Below, in pieces: positions 7,103-14,866 of a DNA stretch of 21,777 bases; position 1 is the first letter of the stretch; each line of letters begins with the position of its first letter. Both the position numbers and the translations under genes were made by a program. Source of the DNA: Caulobacteraceae bacterium (lineage in GTDB: Bacteria; Pseudomonadota; Alphaproteobacteria; Caulobacterales; Caulobacteraceae); assembly GCA_003136615.1 (NCBI GenBank), contig PLFA01000079.1, positions 8,481 to 30,257 on the forward strand. The letters run 5' to 3'. Under the pieces are notes generated by a model. The model had not been told where the DNA came from. It was given only the letters and a program-made list of their open reading frames with translations, and made no database searches.

Positions 7103-8587
7103 ATGAAGATCGAATTTGTCGGCGCCGATAGCGCGTTCAGCGAGACCGCCGCCGCGGCGATTTTGGTTCACGAAAAGGACGGATTGCAGGGCGAGGCCGC
7201 GCGGTTCGATGGGCTGACCGGCGGGGCCTTGGCGCGGGCGGTCAGCGTGGCCCGGTTTACGGGCGGTTTGGGACAGACCTTGGAAGTTCTGGCCCCGTCA
7301 GGCGTCGGGGCGGGACGGGTGCTGCTGGTGGGGGCGGGGCCGGTTAAGGGGTTCGACGCGACCAGAATTGAGACCGCCGCGGCCCATGCCTATCAGGCGG
7401 TGAAAGCCGGCGGCGCCCAGACCCTGGAGCTGCATCTTGGCGAGATAGCGCCCGATCTGGCGGCGGCGGCGGCCTTTGGCGTGCGGTTGGCGAGCTATCG
7501 CTTCGACCGGTACCGCACCACGGAAAAGCCGGAAAAGAAGCCGTCCCTGAGCGCGCTCAAGGTCAGCGTGAACGATCCCAGCGCGGCGGCCGCGGCCTTT
7601 GAAACGCTCTCTGGGCTCGCGGACGCGATCGTCTTCGCCCGCGACCTCGTCACCGAGCCAGCCAATATTCTCTACCCCGAGGAATTCGCTCGCCGGGTGA
7701 AGGAGCTCGCGCACCTGGGCCTCGAGATCGAAATCCTGGGCGAGAAGGAAATGAAGGCGCTCGGCATGGGCGCGCTTTTGGGCGTCGGGCAGGGGAGCGT
7801 ACGTGAGACCCAGCTGGCCATCATTCAATGGAAGGGCGCCCCCGATCCCGAGGCCCAGCCCCTCGCCTTTGTCGGCAAGGGCGTCTGTTTCGACACGGGC
7901 GGCATCAGCCTCAAATCCCCCGATGGCATGGAGGAGATGGTCACCGACATGGGTGGCGCGGCGGCGGTGAGCGGGCTGATGTATGCCCTGGCCTCGCGCA
8001 AGGCCAAGGTGAATGTGGTCGGCATTCTGGGCCTGGTGGAGAACATGCCCGATGGCAACGCCCAGCGGCCGGGTGATGTGGTAACCACCATGTCCGGCCA
8101 AACCGTGGAGGTGATCAATACCGACGCGGAGGGCCGCCTCGTCCTCGCCGACGCCCTTTGGTATTGCCAGCAGCGCTTTAAGCCCAAATTCATGATCGAT
8201 CTGGCGACGCTGACCGGCGCCATCATCGTCGCGCTCGGCAAGGACGTCGCGGGCCTGTTTAGCAATGACGATGACCTGTCTGCCAAGCTTTTGGCCGCTT
8301 CGGGCGCCACCGGCGAGACCCTTTGGCGCATGCCTCTTCCGCCGCAATATGAGCGGCTGATTGATAGCGCCGTGGCGGACATGAAGAATGTCGGACCCCG
8401 CTATGGCGGCTCGATCTCCGCAGCCCTGTTCATCCAGCGGTTTGTAAATGGTCTGCCCTGGGCCCACCTCGATATCGCGCCCACGGCCTTTAAGCCGGGG
8501 TCCACGATTCCGACCATCCCCAGCGGCGCGACCGGCTTTGGCGTGCGGCTGCTGGATCGCTTCGTCGCGCAGAACTACGAAGGCTAA
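7103..8587 (+). CDS. pepA: leucyl (cytosol) aminopeptidase, M17 family
   Basis: A 494-residue M17 metallo-aminopeptidase that removes N-terminal residues from peptides. The N-terminal macro-like domain (about 1-170) is less conserved. The catalytic domain shows the two-metal site: K259 and D264 in GKGVCFDTGGISLK, D282 in VTDMGGAA, and D341 and E343 in the signature NTDAEGRLVLADAL, with catalytic R345 in the same motif. DLVTEPANILYPEEF near 181-195 and GLVENMPDGNAQRPGDV near 310-326 are also family-typical. The length is normal for PepA (about 500). GGAGAG precedes the ATG at a good distance. In some bacteria PepA doubles as a DNA-binding protein, but nothing here tests that. The next gene, holC, starts only 3 bases after the stop. 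The pepA-holC pairing is widespread in proteobacteria. Confidence 0.96.
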   Translation: MKIEFVGADSAFSETAAAAILVHEKDGLQGEAARFDGLTGGALARAVSVARFTGGLGQTLEVLAPSGVGAGRVLLVGAGPVKGFDATRIETAAAHAYQAVKAGGAQTLELHLGEIAPDLAAAAAFGVRLASYRFDRYRTTEKPEKKPSLSALKVSVNDPSAAAAAFETLSGLADAIVFARDLVTEPANILYPEEFARRVKELAHLGLEIEILGEKEMKALGMGALLGVGQGSVRETQLAIIQWKGAPDPEAQPLAFVGKGVCFDTGGISLKSPDGMEEMVTDMGGAAAVSGLMYALASRKAKVNVVGILGLVENMPDGNAQRPGDVVTTMSGQTVEVINTDAEGRLVLADALWYCQQRFKPKFMIDLATLTGAIIVALGKDVAGLFSNDDDLSAKLLAASGATGETLWRMPLPPQYERLIDSAVADMKNVGPRYGGSISAALFIQRFVNGLPWAHLDIAPTAFKPGSTIPTIPSGATGFGVRLLDRFVAQNYEG

Positions 8588-8590
8588 GAG

Positions 8591-9049
8591 GTGAGCCGGG
8601 AGCCCTGCGAGGTCTGGTTCTACCATCTCGAGCGCTCGTCCCTGGATCAGGTTCTGCCGGAGCTTCTGGAAAAGACCCTAGCCCGGGGCTGGCGGGCCCT
8701 GGTTCGGAGTGAGGATTCGGGTCTCCTGGAGCGGCTGGACGAGAAGCTCTGGACCTATCGCGACGAGGCCTTCTTGCCCCATGGTCTCGCCGCCGAGCCC
8801 CTGCCCGAACGCCAGCCGGTCTTGCTCTCCGCGGACGGCGCCAATCTCAATGGCGCGCAGGCCCTCTTCGTCGTGGATGGCGAGCCGGGCGACCTGGAGG
8901 GCTTTGCGCGCTGCATCCTGATTTTCGACGGCCAATCCGAGCCGGCCGTGAGCGCGGCCAGGGGCGTCTGGGCCCGCGCCAAAGCCGCCGGCCATCTGGT
9001 GACCTATTGGCGTCAGGGCGAGAGCCGGGGCTGGGTGAAACAGGGCTAG
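8591..9049 (+). CDS. holC: DNA polymerase III chi subunit
   Basis: A 152-residue HolC protein. In known systems, chi links the clamp-loader complex to single-stranded-DNA-binding protein. Supporting features are the N-terminal EVWFYHLERSSLDQVLPELL pattern, the RALVRSEDSGLLERLDEKLW segment, DEAFLPHGL, and a C-terminal WARAKAAGHLVTYWRQ helix. It starts with GTG at 8591, with AAGAG partly overlapping the pepA stop just upstream. The 3-base gap to pepA implies co-transcription and perhaps termination-reinitiation. The stop is 21 bases from the convergent acyl-ACP synthetase gene. The partner psi subunit (HolD) is not in the window. Confidence 0.9.
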   Translation: MSREPCEVWFYHLERSSLDQVLPELLEKTLARGWRALVRSEDSGLLERLDEKLWTYRDEAFLPHGLAAEPLPERQPVLLSADGANLNGAQALFVVDGEPGDLEGFARCILIFDGQSEPAVSAARGVWARAKAAGHLVTYWRQGESRGWVKQG

Positions 9050-9070
9050 CGGGCTTTCGCGTCCCAGACT

Positions 9071-10612
9071 TCAACCCGCCTCCGCCATCCTCTGGACGGC
9101 CACATAGTCGATCTTGCCTGAACCGAGGACAGGGATGTCCGTCGCCTTGACGATACGGCGGGGCACGGCGATTTCAGCGGCGCCGGCCTGGTGGGCATGG
9201 GCGACCAGCTTGGCGACATCCGCCTCGCGACAGTCGGTGACCAGAACCAGCCTCTCACCCTTGCGGCCATCAGGAAGGGCAACAACGGCGTGGCGAGCAT
9301 CCGGCCAGAGGGCCGCCGCCAGGTCCTCTGCCGCGTTCAGGGAGATCATCTCCCCGCCCACCTTGGCGAAGCGTTTCACGCGGCCAATGATTGTCACCCA
9401 GCGATCATCGCTGATGTCGACCACATCGCCGGTGTCGTGCCAGCCCCCTGGTGGGGGATCTAGCGCGCCGTTGTCGTCCAGATAGCCGGCCATGATGTTG
9501 GGTCCCCTCACGAAGAGGCGGCCGCCCCTCGGTATGCCCGGAACGGCCTCCAGCCGAGTCTCAATATGAGGCAAGAGGCCGCCGACAGTTCCACGGCGAT
9601 TATCGTCCGGCTTGTTGACGGCGATCACCGGCGAGGCCTCGGTGGCGCCGTAGCCCTCGAGAATGGGCAGGGCGCCGAACTTTTCGGCGATGAGATTGTG
9701 GGTCTCCTCCCGGACGCGCTCGGCGCCGCTGACCACGAACTGGAGGCTGGCGAAATCCGTGGGATGCGCGGCCCGGGCATATTGGTTCAGGAAGGTGTCG
9801 GTCGCCAGAAGCAGGCTCGCCTTGGCGTCCCGCAGCAGTTCCACGATCACCTTTGTGTGCAGGGGGCTTGGATACTGAAAGGCTTTGAGGCCCCGGATGA
9901 TCGGTAACATGACCCCCGCGGTCAGGCCGAAGCAGTGGAAGACGGGCAGGGGATTGAACATCACCCAGGTCGGATCGAGCGCGATGTGGGTGGCCACCTG
10001 ATCGACATTGGCCAGGATGTTGGCGTGGGTCAGCATCACGCCGCGCGGCGAGCCGAAACTGCCGGAAGTGAAGAGCACCACGGCCGGGTCGTCCGGCTTC
10101 TGCGCCGTGCGAAACCGCCGCGGCGCCAGGGAGGCGGCCAGGGCGAACAGGCGGTCGGTCACCCCGATCTTTGCGCGGACATCCTCAAGATAGGTAACCC
10201 GGCAGCGCTCCTCGAGGGTATCAATCACATCGTGCAGCTTGGCCTGCTCGATGAATCGATGGGAGGTGAGAACCCGCGTGATCCCCGCGACTTTCAGGGC
10301 GCCGCGCAGATTACGAAGACCTGCTGTGAAATTCAGCATGGCGGGCCTGCGACCATAGGCGTGGAGGGCGAAGACTGTCACCACGGCCGCGCTGCTGGAG
10401 GGTAAGAGCACCCCTACGGTCTCTCCAGGCTTGGTCAGGCGTGCGAGCTTACGGCCCAGGGCGAAGCTGGCGCGGATCAGGTCAGTATAGGTGAGGGGCG
10501 CGCGCTCCTGATCCTCGAGGATGGGTTTGCTCGGGCCATACCGCTTTGCCGCGTCCAGCAGAGCGTCAAAAAGCGTCGTGCGCCAAGTCGGGAGGCTCTT
10601 AAGGTCTGGCAT
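9071..10612 (-). CDS. Aas-like acyl-[ACP]/acyl-CoA synthetase (AMP-forming), no acyltransferase domain
   Basis: A 513-residue ANL-superfamily enzyme that would activate a fatty acid through an acyl-adenylate. The A3 loop reads FTSGSFGSPRG at 181-191, A5 is EGYGATEASPV at 319-329, the A7 region has WHDTGD at 391-396, the hinge GRVKRFAKVGGE spans 410-421, and the catalytic Lys is at 500 in GSGKIDY. The Ser-Phe in the A3 loop, where most ANL enzymes have Thr-Thr, and the ATEASPVIAVN motif resemble the synthetase half of Aas (2-acylglycerophosphoethanolamine acyltransferase/acyl-ACP synthetase). The acyltransferase half is absent and is not encoded next door. I chose the ATG at 10610-10612, which has GGGGAG about six bases upstream. 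A TTG at 10685-10687 would add 25 residues of unlikely composition. It is divergent from lipA. The substrate and the carrier (ACP or CoA) cannot be decided from sequence. Confidence 0.85.
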   Translation of the reverse strand: MPDLKSLPTWRTTLFDALLDAAKRYGPSKPILEDQERAPLTYTDLIRASFALGRKLARLTKPGETVGVLLPSSSAAVVTVFALHAYGRRPAMLNFTAGLRNLRGALKVAGITRVLTSHRFIEQAKLHDVIDTLEERCRVTYLEDVRAKIGVTDRLFALAASLAPRRFRTAQKPDDPAVVLFTSGSFGSPRGVMLTHANILANVDQVATHIALDPTWVMFNPLPVFHCFGLTAGVMLPIIRGLKAFQYPSPLHTKVIVELLRDAKASLLLATDTFLNQYARAAHPTDFASLQFVVSGAERVREETHNLIAEKFGALPILEGYGATEASPVIAVNKPDDNRRGTVGGLLPHIETRLEAVPGIPRGGRLFVRGPNIMAGYLDDNGALDPPPGGWHDTGDVVDISDDRWVTIIGRVKRFAKVGGEMISLNAAEDLAAALWPDARHAVVALPDGRKGERLVLVTDCREADVAKLVAHAHQAGAAEIAVPRRIVKATDIPVLGSGKIDYVAVQRMAEAG

Positions 10613-10731
10613 GGCGGGCTCCCCATTTTCCACGTCGCTTTGCCCTTTCTTACCCGGCGCCGGCGAGGCCTTGAAGGCCGCAGCCAAATCGGGCGCTTGA
10701 TCCTTAACGCCGGAGGGACGATTTACGGCCC

Positions 10732-11700
10732 ATGGCTACGGTGATCGACAGATTGAACCCCGACAGGACGGCAGCGGCCTCGGCCCGCCACCCTGAGAAG
10801 CGGGAGCGCCCTGACTCGCCGCGCTTACCCAAGCCGCCGTGGCTGAAGGTCAAGGCGCCCGGTTCGCCTGGCTATATGGTGACCCGCCGGATCGTCAAAG
10901 ATCATGGTCTCACCACCGTCTGTGAGGAAGCGGCCTGCCCGAACATTGGCGAATGCTGGAGCCAGTCTCACGCCACCATGATGATTATGGGCGAGACCTG
11001 CACTCGCGCCTGCGCCTTCTGCAACGTCGCCACGGGCGTACCCGGCCCCCTCGATCCCACGGAGCCTGATCGCGTGGCGCGCGCCGTAGCTCTGATGGGT
11101 CTGTCTCATGTGGTCATCACCTCAGTGGACCGGGACGACCTGGAAGACGGCGGCGCTGAGCACTTCGCCGCCACGGTTCAGGCGATCCGCGCCGCGGCGC
11201 CCCCGACGACAATCGAAATCCTGACACCCGATTTCTTGCGCAAGCCCATATCCGCCGCCGAGCGGGTGATTGATTCACGCCCCGACGTGTTCAACCACAA
11301 TCTGGAAACCGTGCCGCGCCTTTATCCGACGATCCGGCCCGGCGCGCGCTACTATCACTCTCTTCGCCTTCTTGAGCGTGTGAAGGCGCGCGATCCACGG
11401 ATCTTCACCAAGTCAGGCCTCATGGTCGGCCTGGGGGAAAGCAAGTCCGAGGTCATGCAGGTCATGGACGACATGCGCTCGGCGGGCGTGGAGTTCCTCA
11501 CCCTTGGCCAATACCTCCAGCCGACCCCAAAGCACGCGCCCATCGACCGTTTCGTATCCCCTGAAGACTTCTCGGCCCTGGAGACCATCGCCCGCTCAAA
11601 GGGGTTCCTGATGGTGGCCGCAAGCCCACTCACCCGCTCCTCCCACCACGCGGGGGAGGATTTTGCGCGGCTGCGCGCCGCCCGCCAGGCTCTTAGCTGA
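10732..11700 (+). CDS. lipA: lipoyl synthase
   Basis: A 322-residue radical SAM enzyme that inserts two sulfurs into the octanoyl group on lipoyl domains of dehydrogenase E2 and glycine-cleavage H proteins. It has both required clusters. The auxiliary 4Fe-4S cysteines are C64, C69 and C75 in CEEAACPNIGEC, and the radical SAM cysteines are C90, C94 and C97 in CTRACAFC. The C-terminal Arg-Ser-Ser motif (302-304), whose serine ligates the auxiliary cluster, is present as RSSHHAGED. Many homologues have Tyr where the first His stands. KAPGSPGYMVTR and LEDGGAEHFA are further family segments. The start has a strong GGAGGG site upstream. It is followed 9 bases later by the RatA/Coq10-like gene, an arrangement common in alphaproteobacteria. 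The promoter must lie in the 119-base divergent gap with the acyl-ACP synthetase gene. Confidence 0.97.
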   Translation: MATVIDRLNPDRTAAASARHPEKRERPDSPRLPKPPWLKVKAPGSPGYMVTRRIVKDHGLTTVCEEAACPNIGECWSQSHATMMIMGETCTRACAFCNVATGVPGPLDPTEPDRVARAVALMGLSHVVITSVDRDDLEDGGAEHFAATVQAIRAAAPPTTIEILTPDFLRKPISAAERVIDSRPDVFNHNLETVPRLYPTIRPGARYYHSLRLLERVKARDPRIFTKSGLMVGLGESKSEVMQVMDDMRSAGVEFLTLGQYLQPTPKHAPIDRFVSPEDFSALETIARSKGFLMVAASPLTRSSHHAGEDFARLRAARQALS

Positions 11701-11709
11701 GACCTTTCC

Positions 11710-12153
11710 TTGCGCCACACCCTGACCCGCCGCCTACCTTACCAGCCGGAGCAATTGTTTGAGTTGGTGGGGGCCGTGGAGCTCTATCCAGAGTTTGTCC
11801 CCTGGGTCAGCGACATGCGGGTGTTCAACCGCCGCGCCGCCGGCGAGGGTGTCACGCTGCTGGACGCCAAGGCCCAGGTTGGCTTCTCGATCATCCATGA
11901 GAGCTTTTCCACCCGCGTGCGGCTGGACACCCCGGGGTTGGCGGTCGACGCCGATCTTCTGTCAGGGCCTTTTCGGAGGCTGGAGACCCGCTGGCGATTC
12001 AGCCAGAGGGAGGGCGGCTCCGAGCTGAGTTTCGTGATTGACTTCGAATTCCGCTCGCGACTGTTGCACACCCTTTTGGCCGCGAATTTCGAACGGGCCG
12101 TGGCGCGCTTGATTGGATGTTTTGAGCGCCGCGCCCAGGCGCTCTATGGCTAA
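11710..12153 (+). CDS. RatA/Coq10-type START (SRPBCC) domain protein
   Basis: A 147-residue single-domain protein of the Coq10/RatA branch of the START-like lipid-binding superfamily. The signature is RLPYQPEQLFELVGAVELYPEFVPWVSDMRV at the N-terminus, then a glycine-linked beta grip (LLDAKAQVGFSIIHESFSTRV), LLSGPFRRLETRWRF, and a C-terminal helix with LLAANFERAVARLIGCFERRA. Mitochondrial Coq10 binds coenzyme Q and supports respiration. E. coli RatA was reported as a ribosome-association toxin. Which role applies here cannot be told, but location behind lipA in alphaproteobacteria makes the Coq10-like role more attractive. It appears to start with TTG at 11710, because homologues begin right at this point. 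It is 9 bases from lipA and its stop is only 3 bases from the convergent D-aminopeptidase gene. Confidence 0.88.
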   Translation: MRHTLTRRLPYQPEQLFELVGAVELYPEFVPWVSDMRVFNRRAAGEGVTLLDAKAQVGFSIIHESFSTRVRLDTPGLAVDADLLSGPFRRLETRWRFSQREGGSELSFVIDFEFRSRLLHTLLAANFERAVARLIGCFERRAQALYG

Positions 12154-12156
12154 AGG

Positions 12157-13731
12157 TCAGGCCACCCGGTCATAGGTCAGGCCCCTGGCGAGCCAGCAGC
12201 CGACCCGCACCGCATTCACCGCCCCGGCGCCATCAGGTTGGAAGATGAGCGTCCAGTCGCCCGGCGGGGTGTGATCCAAGGCGCGGGGGCAGGGAAGGGC
12301 CCAGACATCCGGGCCGACAGGCTCCAGAAGCTCCATCCGGCTTTGTCCCAGAAAGCCGGAAAACCCGCCATAGAGTGCACCGCCGGCGTCGGCGATCGTG
12401 AGTTCGGCGTCCAGCTCGGCGCATCTGTAAACCCCGGCGCGCCCGGGGATGGGCGCGGCCCCCGCCTTGATTGGGGTCAGGCGTGAACGCTGATTATCCT
12501 TGGGACGATCCAGCCAAAGGCCGTCCGCCTTCAGCTCCAGTCGGCTGTCCCCGTCCGAAGCGCCGCCGTCATCCTGGGCGGTGAGCAATTCGGGATGGTG
12601 GCCGAGGCGCAGTCTTAAGGAATGATCGGATGCGCCGGTAGTTCGCGCCAGAATCTCAGTCTCCGGTTCGATCCACGCGCCGAGCATAGCTTTGGGCAAG
12701 CAGGCGCCTGTCCCCGGCGCCGCCTCCTCACTCACAGCCGCCGCGAAAAGGTCGAAGGCCGCGCCGCCGGCGTCGGATAGATGATTGAAGAGGACGACTA
12801 CGGACAGGCGTTCGACCGGGCAATACAGCCTGTGACTGCGCCATCCGCGCAAGGCCCCGCCGTGACCGCTGATGTCGCGCCCGAACTTTTGGGATCGGGC
12901 CAGCCCAAAGCCATAGGCCGCCGGAGCGCCGTCGGAAAAACTGACTGGAATATTCAGGCGCCCATGTATCGAGTCTGGATCGTCGCGCCCGGCGTCCGCC
13001 GCCCGCTCCCAGGCGATTATGTCGTCGAGACTGGCGCCAAGCCCCGCATCGCCGGTCCAGATGAGATTGTTGCGCGCGGGCCGAAAGCCACTGGCCACAT
13101 CGCCTTCATAGCCCTCGGCGCCATCCGTCATGGCGCGGGTGTCGGCGGCAAGGAAAGCGGTCTCCATGCCTAGCCGGTCGAATAGCCGCCGCCGCAAGAG
13201 GTCGGCGAAGCTTTCGCCCAGGCGGTCGCTGACAATATCACCCAGCAGCCGGAAATTCTGATTGGCGTAGGAATAGCGCGTTCCAGGCTTGAACTGGAGG
13301 GACCTCGCCCCGCTGATCACCCGCGCGGCCTCGGCCTCGCCAAAAGGCAGCTCCGCCGGCGACCCGTGCAGCATGGCGAGCGCCCAGTAGTCGCGAAGGC
13401 CGGACTGGTTGTGGGCGAGATGGAGGGCGCCGGGCGCCTTTTCCTCCAGGCGCGGCAGCCGCGCGGCCACATCCGCGTCTAGGACGGAGGGATCTGGAAA
13501 GGCGTCCAGCATGAGGGCGCAGGTGAACTGCTTGGAGATCGAACAAATTCGAAAAAGGGTGCGCGGGCTGAACGGGATCCGCAGCTCGGCATTGGAGAAG
13601 CCCCAGGCGTGCCGGATCAGGGTTTCCCCATCCTTAAGCACGGCTACGGCCCCCCCGGGGCCCGGATAGGCGCGGGGCAAACCAGCCAGGATTGTCTCAA
13701 GCCGGGTGATCAGCCCCGGTTTGACTGTCAT
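12157..13731 (-). CDS. dap: D-aminopeptidase (DAP type, serine beta-lactamase fold, S12)
   Basis: A 524-residue penicillin-recognising serine hydrolase. It closely resembles my recollection of the 520-residue D-aminopeptidase DAP of Ochrobactrum anthropi, which releases N-terminal D-residues such as D-Ala from short peptides. The catalytic domain has the SxxK motif S64-I-S-K67 (in FRICSISKQFTCALMLD), the Y155-A-N157 motif in RYSYANQNFRLLGD, and H290-G-G in the KSG-equivalent position (SGHGGALRGWR). NQSGLRDYWAL at about 108-118 is also shared. Residues from about 340 form the two C-terminal beta-barrel domains of DAP, with GGALYGGFSGFLGQSRMELL and the closing GCWLARGLTYDRV. No signal peptide is seen, so it is cytoplasmic. 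The start overlaps the cinA stop (ATGA), giving a two-gene operon. The likely role is turnover of D-amino-acid peptides, for instance from peptidoglycan recycling. That role is inferred. Confidence 0.9.
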   Translation of the reverse strand: MTVKPGLITRLETILAGLPRAYPGPGGAVAVLKDGETLIRHAWGFSNAELRIPFSPRTLFRICSISKQFTCALMLDAFPDPSVLDADVAARLPRLEEKAPGALHLAHNQSGLRDYWALAMLHGSPAELPFGEAEAARVISGARSLQFKPGTRYSYANQNFRLLGDIVSDRLGESFADLLRRRLFDRLGMETAFLAADTRAMTDGAEGYEGDVASGFRPARNNLIWTGDAGLGASLDDIIAWERAADAGRDDPDSIHGRLNIPVSFSDGAPAAYGFGLARSQKFGRDISGHGGALRGWRSHRLYCPVERLSVVVLFNHLSDAGGAAFDLFAAAVSEEAAPGTGACLPKAMLGAWIEPETEILARTTGASDHSLRLRLGHHPELLTAQDDGGASDGDSRLELKADGLWLDRPKDNQRSRLTPIKAGAAPIPGRAGVYRCAELDAELTIADAGGALYGGFSGFLGQSRMELLEPVGPDVWALPCPRALDHTPPGDWTLIFQPDGAGAVNAVRVGCWLARGLTYDRVA

Positions 13732-14219
13732 CGCAGGCGTTCCCGGAGCATTTCCAGAGCGGTCTGCACAGCCGCCATCTGCACCTCCCAGCGCGTTTCA
13801 AACTCAAAAAGCTCCATCCGATGCTGCACCGAATGATTGGCGCGGGCTGTGGCGAAATGAACCGTCCCCACGGGCTTCATGGGGCTCCCGCCGCCGGGGC
13901 CGGCGACCCCGGTTATGGCCACGGCGACGTGGGCGTGAGAGTGCTCGACCGCGCCTTCAGCCATCATCCGGGCGATAGGCTCGGAGACGGCGCCCAGATC
14001 GGCGATGAGGTCGCCGGAAATGCCCAGCAGCTCCTGTTTCGCGCGATTGGTGTAGACGACGAAACCTCGCTCAAAGACGTCTGAAGCCCCCGGTATGGCG
14101 CAGATCGCCGCCGCCACGAGCCCCCCCGTGCAGCTTTCCGCCGTCACAATACGCAGGGATTTCTCCCGGGCGTCATCAATGACCAGTCGTGCGAGAGTGT
14201 CGATTTCCAGGGAGAACAT
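13728..14219 (-). CDS. CinA family C-terminal domain protein (probable NMN amidohydrolase, PncC type)
   Basis: A 163-residue stand-alone CinA C-terminal domain, as in E. coli PncC, which converts nicotinamide mononucleotide to nicotinate mononucleotide in pyridine-nucleotide recycling. Motifs are AESCTGGLVAAAI at 27-39, FVVYTNRAKQELLG near 53-66, VAITGVAGPGGG at 100-111 and KPVGTVHFA at 115-123. The N-terminal MoeA-like domain of full CinA (about 400 residues) is absent, which is usual for alphaproteobacterial copies beside ispDF. The ATG at 14217-14219 is chosen because AGGA lies at the right distance. Extending to 14315 adds 32 residues that look non-coding. It overlaps the D-aminopeptidase start by four bases (ATGA). 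In related genomes cinA follows ispDF directly or via pgpA. Here about 1.3 kb of other genes separates them. Confidence 0.92.
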   Translation of the reverse strand: MFSLEIDTLARLVIDDAREKSLRIVTAESCTGGLVAAAICAIPGASDVFERGFVVYTNRAKQELLGISGDLIADLGAVSEPIARMMAEGAVEHSHAHVAVAITGVAGPGGGSPMKPVGTVHFATARANHSVQHRMELFEFETRWEVQMAAVQTALEMLRERLR

Positions 14220-14331
14220 CAACCGTCCTGCTTTGGCGCCGCGGAATGAGGGCCCGCGAGACCAACATCGCCAAAGCCATTCTTTCAAGGGGGCCCGAAA
14301 TGACGAACGGGCCATTACTGTAGGATAGGCC

Positions 14332-14382
14332 TAAAGCAGGATGACTTTTGACGGAATCGTCAAAAATCTGAATCCTGCTTTA
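14332..14382. repeat. long imperfect palindrome (REP-like element or hairpin)
   Basis: An 11-base arm TAAAGCAGGAT (14332-14342) is matched exactly by ATCCTGCTTTA (14372-14382). Inside it, TTTTGACG (14346-14353) pairs with CGTCAAAA (14358-14365) around a GAAT loop, with short unpaired bases between the two stems. The whole would fold into one long hairpin of about 19 pairs. It lies between cinA and the membrane-protein gene, both read on the minus strand. It could stop or stabilise the upstream transcript. Alternatively it may be a dispersed intergenic repeat, a type common in alphaproteobacterial genomes. There is no run of T after it on either strand that would make it a standard intrinsic terminator. 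Confidence 0.75.
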
Positions 14383-14394
14383 ACCTCAAGGTGC

Positions 14395-14434
14395 GAGCTT
14401 GATTCAAACGGTTCGAAGAAACGTCATCAAGCTC
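14395..14434. repeat. second inverted repeat next to the first
   Basis: Arms GAGCTTGAT (14395-14403) and ATCAAGCTC (14426-14434) are exact 9-base inverted copies around a 22-base loop that contains the self-complementary TTCGAA. The right arm reaches the first base of the stop codon of the minus-strand membrane-protein gene. With the preceding palindrome 12 bases away it forms a two-hairpin unit. Its position at the 3' end of that gene suits an mRNA-end or repeat-pair role, but I cannot say which. Confidence 0.6.
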
Positions 14435-14856
14435 TAGTCCCGTGCTGGGCGCCACAATGGACCCACGGCGAGGAACAGGATCGCGACATTGAACACGGCG
14501 TTCGAGGGCGCGCCAGCCGCAATAGAACCCGCGCTATCCAGGCAGAACCACGCGAGGAGACTGGCCACGACCGTGCGCCTGACGGCGTCAGGCGCTATCG
14601 GATAGACCCATGATGACAGGCGCCAGATCATGACGCCCCAGCCGAGCAGGAACCCGCCGGTCAAGGCTGACAGAAACCGCGTATCGACCGCCAGGTAGTC
14701 CGATGGATGGTTCAGCCGCCACCCGAGCAGGTCCAGCGTCAGCCGCGCAAGCCCCGAGGTCGGGACCATGGCGCCGAGAAAGAACACCGGTCCGAAAGAT
14801 CCTACGACGATGGCCGTGATGTTCAACCAAAACCGGTGAAACGCGCCGCTCATCAT
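14434..14856 (-). CDS. unrecognised four-helix membrane protein
   Basis: A 140-residue hydrophobic protein that I do not recognise by function. Hydrophobic segments at about 10-30, 62-79, 96-110 and 118-132 suggest four transmembrane helices with short loops. The conserved-looking polar features are LGWRLNHPSDYLAVDTRF at about 44-61, GGFLLGWGVMIW at 67-78, and a Trp-Phe-x-x-Asp-Ser motif in the third helix (WFCLDSAGSIAAG). Charged or small residues inside helices (Asp-Ser, Gly-Gly) hint at something other than a simple anchor. GGGGAG lies about five bases before the first of two adjacent ATGs, supporting the start. It is 10 bases downstream of the NTF2-like gene on the same strand, so the two probably form an operon. 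It resembles small uncharacterised alphaproteobacterial membrane proteins, but no family name can be given with confidence. Confidence 0.75.
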   Translation of the reverse strand: MMSGAFHRFWLNITAIVVGSFGPVFFLGAMVPTSGLARLTLDLLGWRLNHPSDYLAVDTRFLSALTGGFLLGWGVMIWRLSSWVYPIAPDAVRRTVVASLLAWFCLDSAGSIAAGAPSNAVFNVAILFLAVGPLWRPARD

Positions 14857-14866
14857 TGATACTCCC

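Noticed and set aside
4094..7171. A 1025-codon open frame on the minus strand opposite pccA
   Set aside because: It runs across msrB, pccA and the DUF805 gene, all of which are strongly supported in their own frames. It has no recognisable domain and is rich in His, Arg, Gly and Asp, as expected from the complement of GC-rich codons.
7298..8626. A 442-codon minus-strand frame opposite pepA
   Set aside because: Coding shadow of pepA with no motifs. It overlaps both pepA and the start of holC.
9049..9079. Five-base inverted arms GCGGG/CCCGC between holC and the acyl-ACP synthetase gene, considered as a bidirectional terminator
   Set aside because: The stem is only five pairs with a 21-base loop and there is no T tract. 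Such pairs occur by chance in GC-rich DNA.
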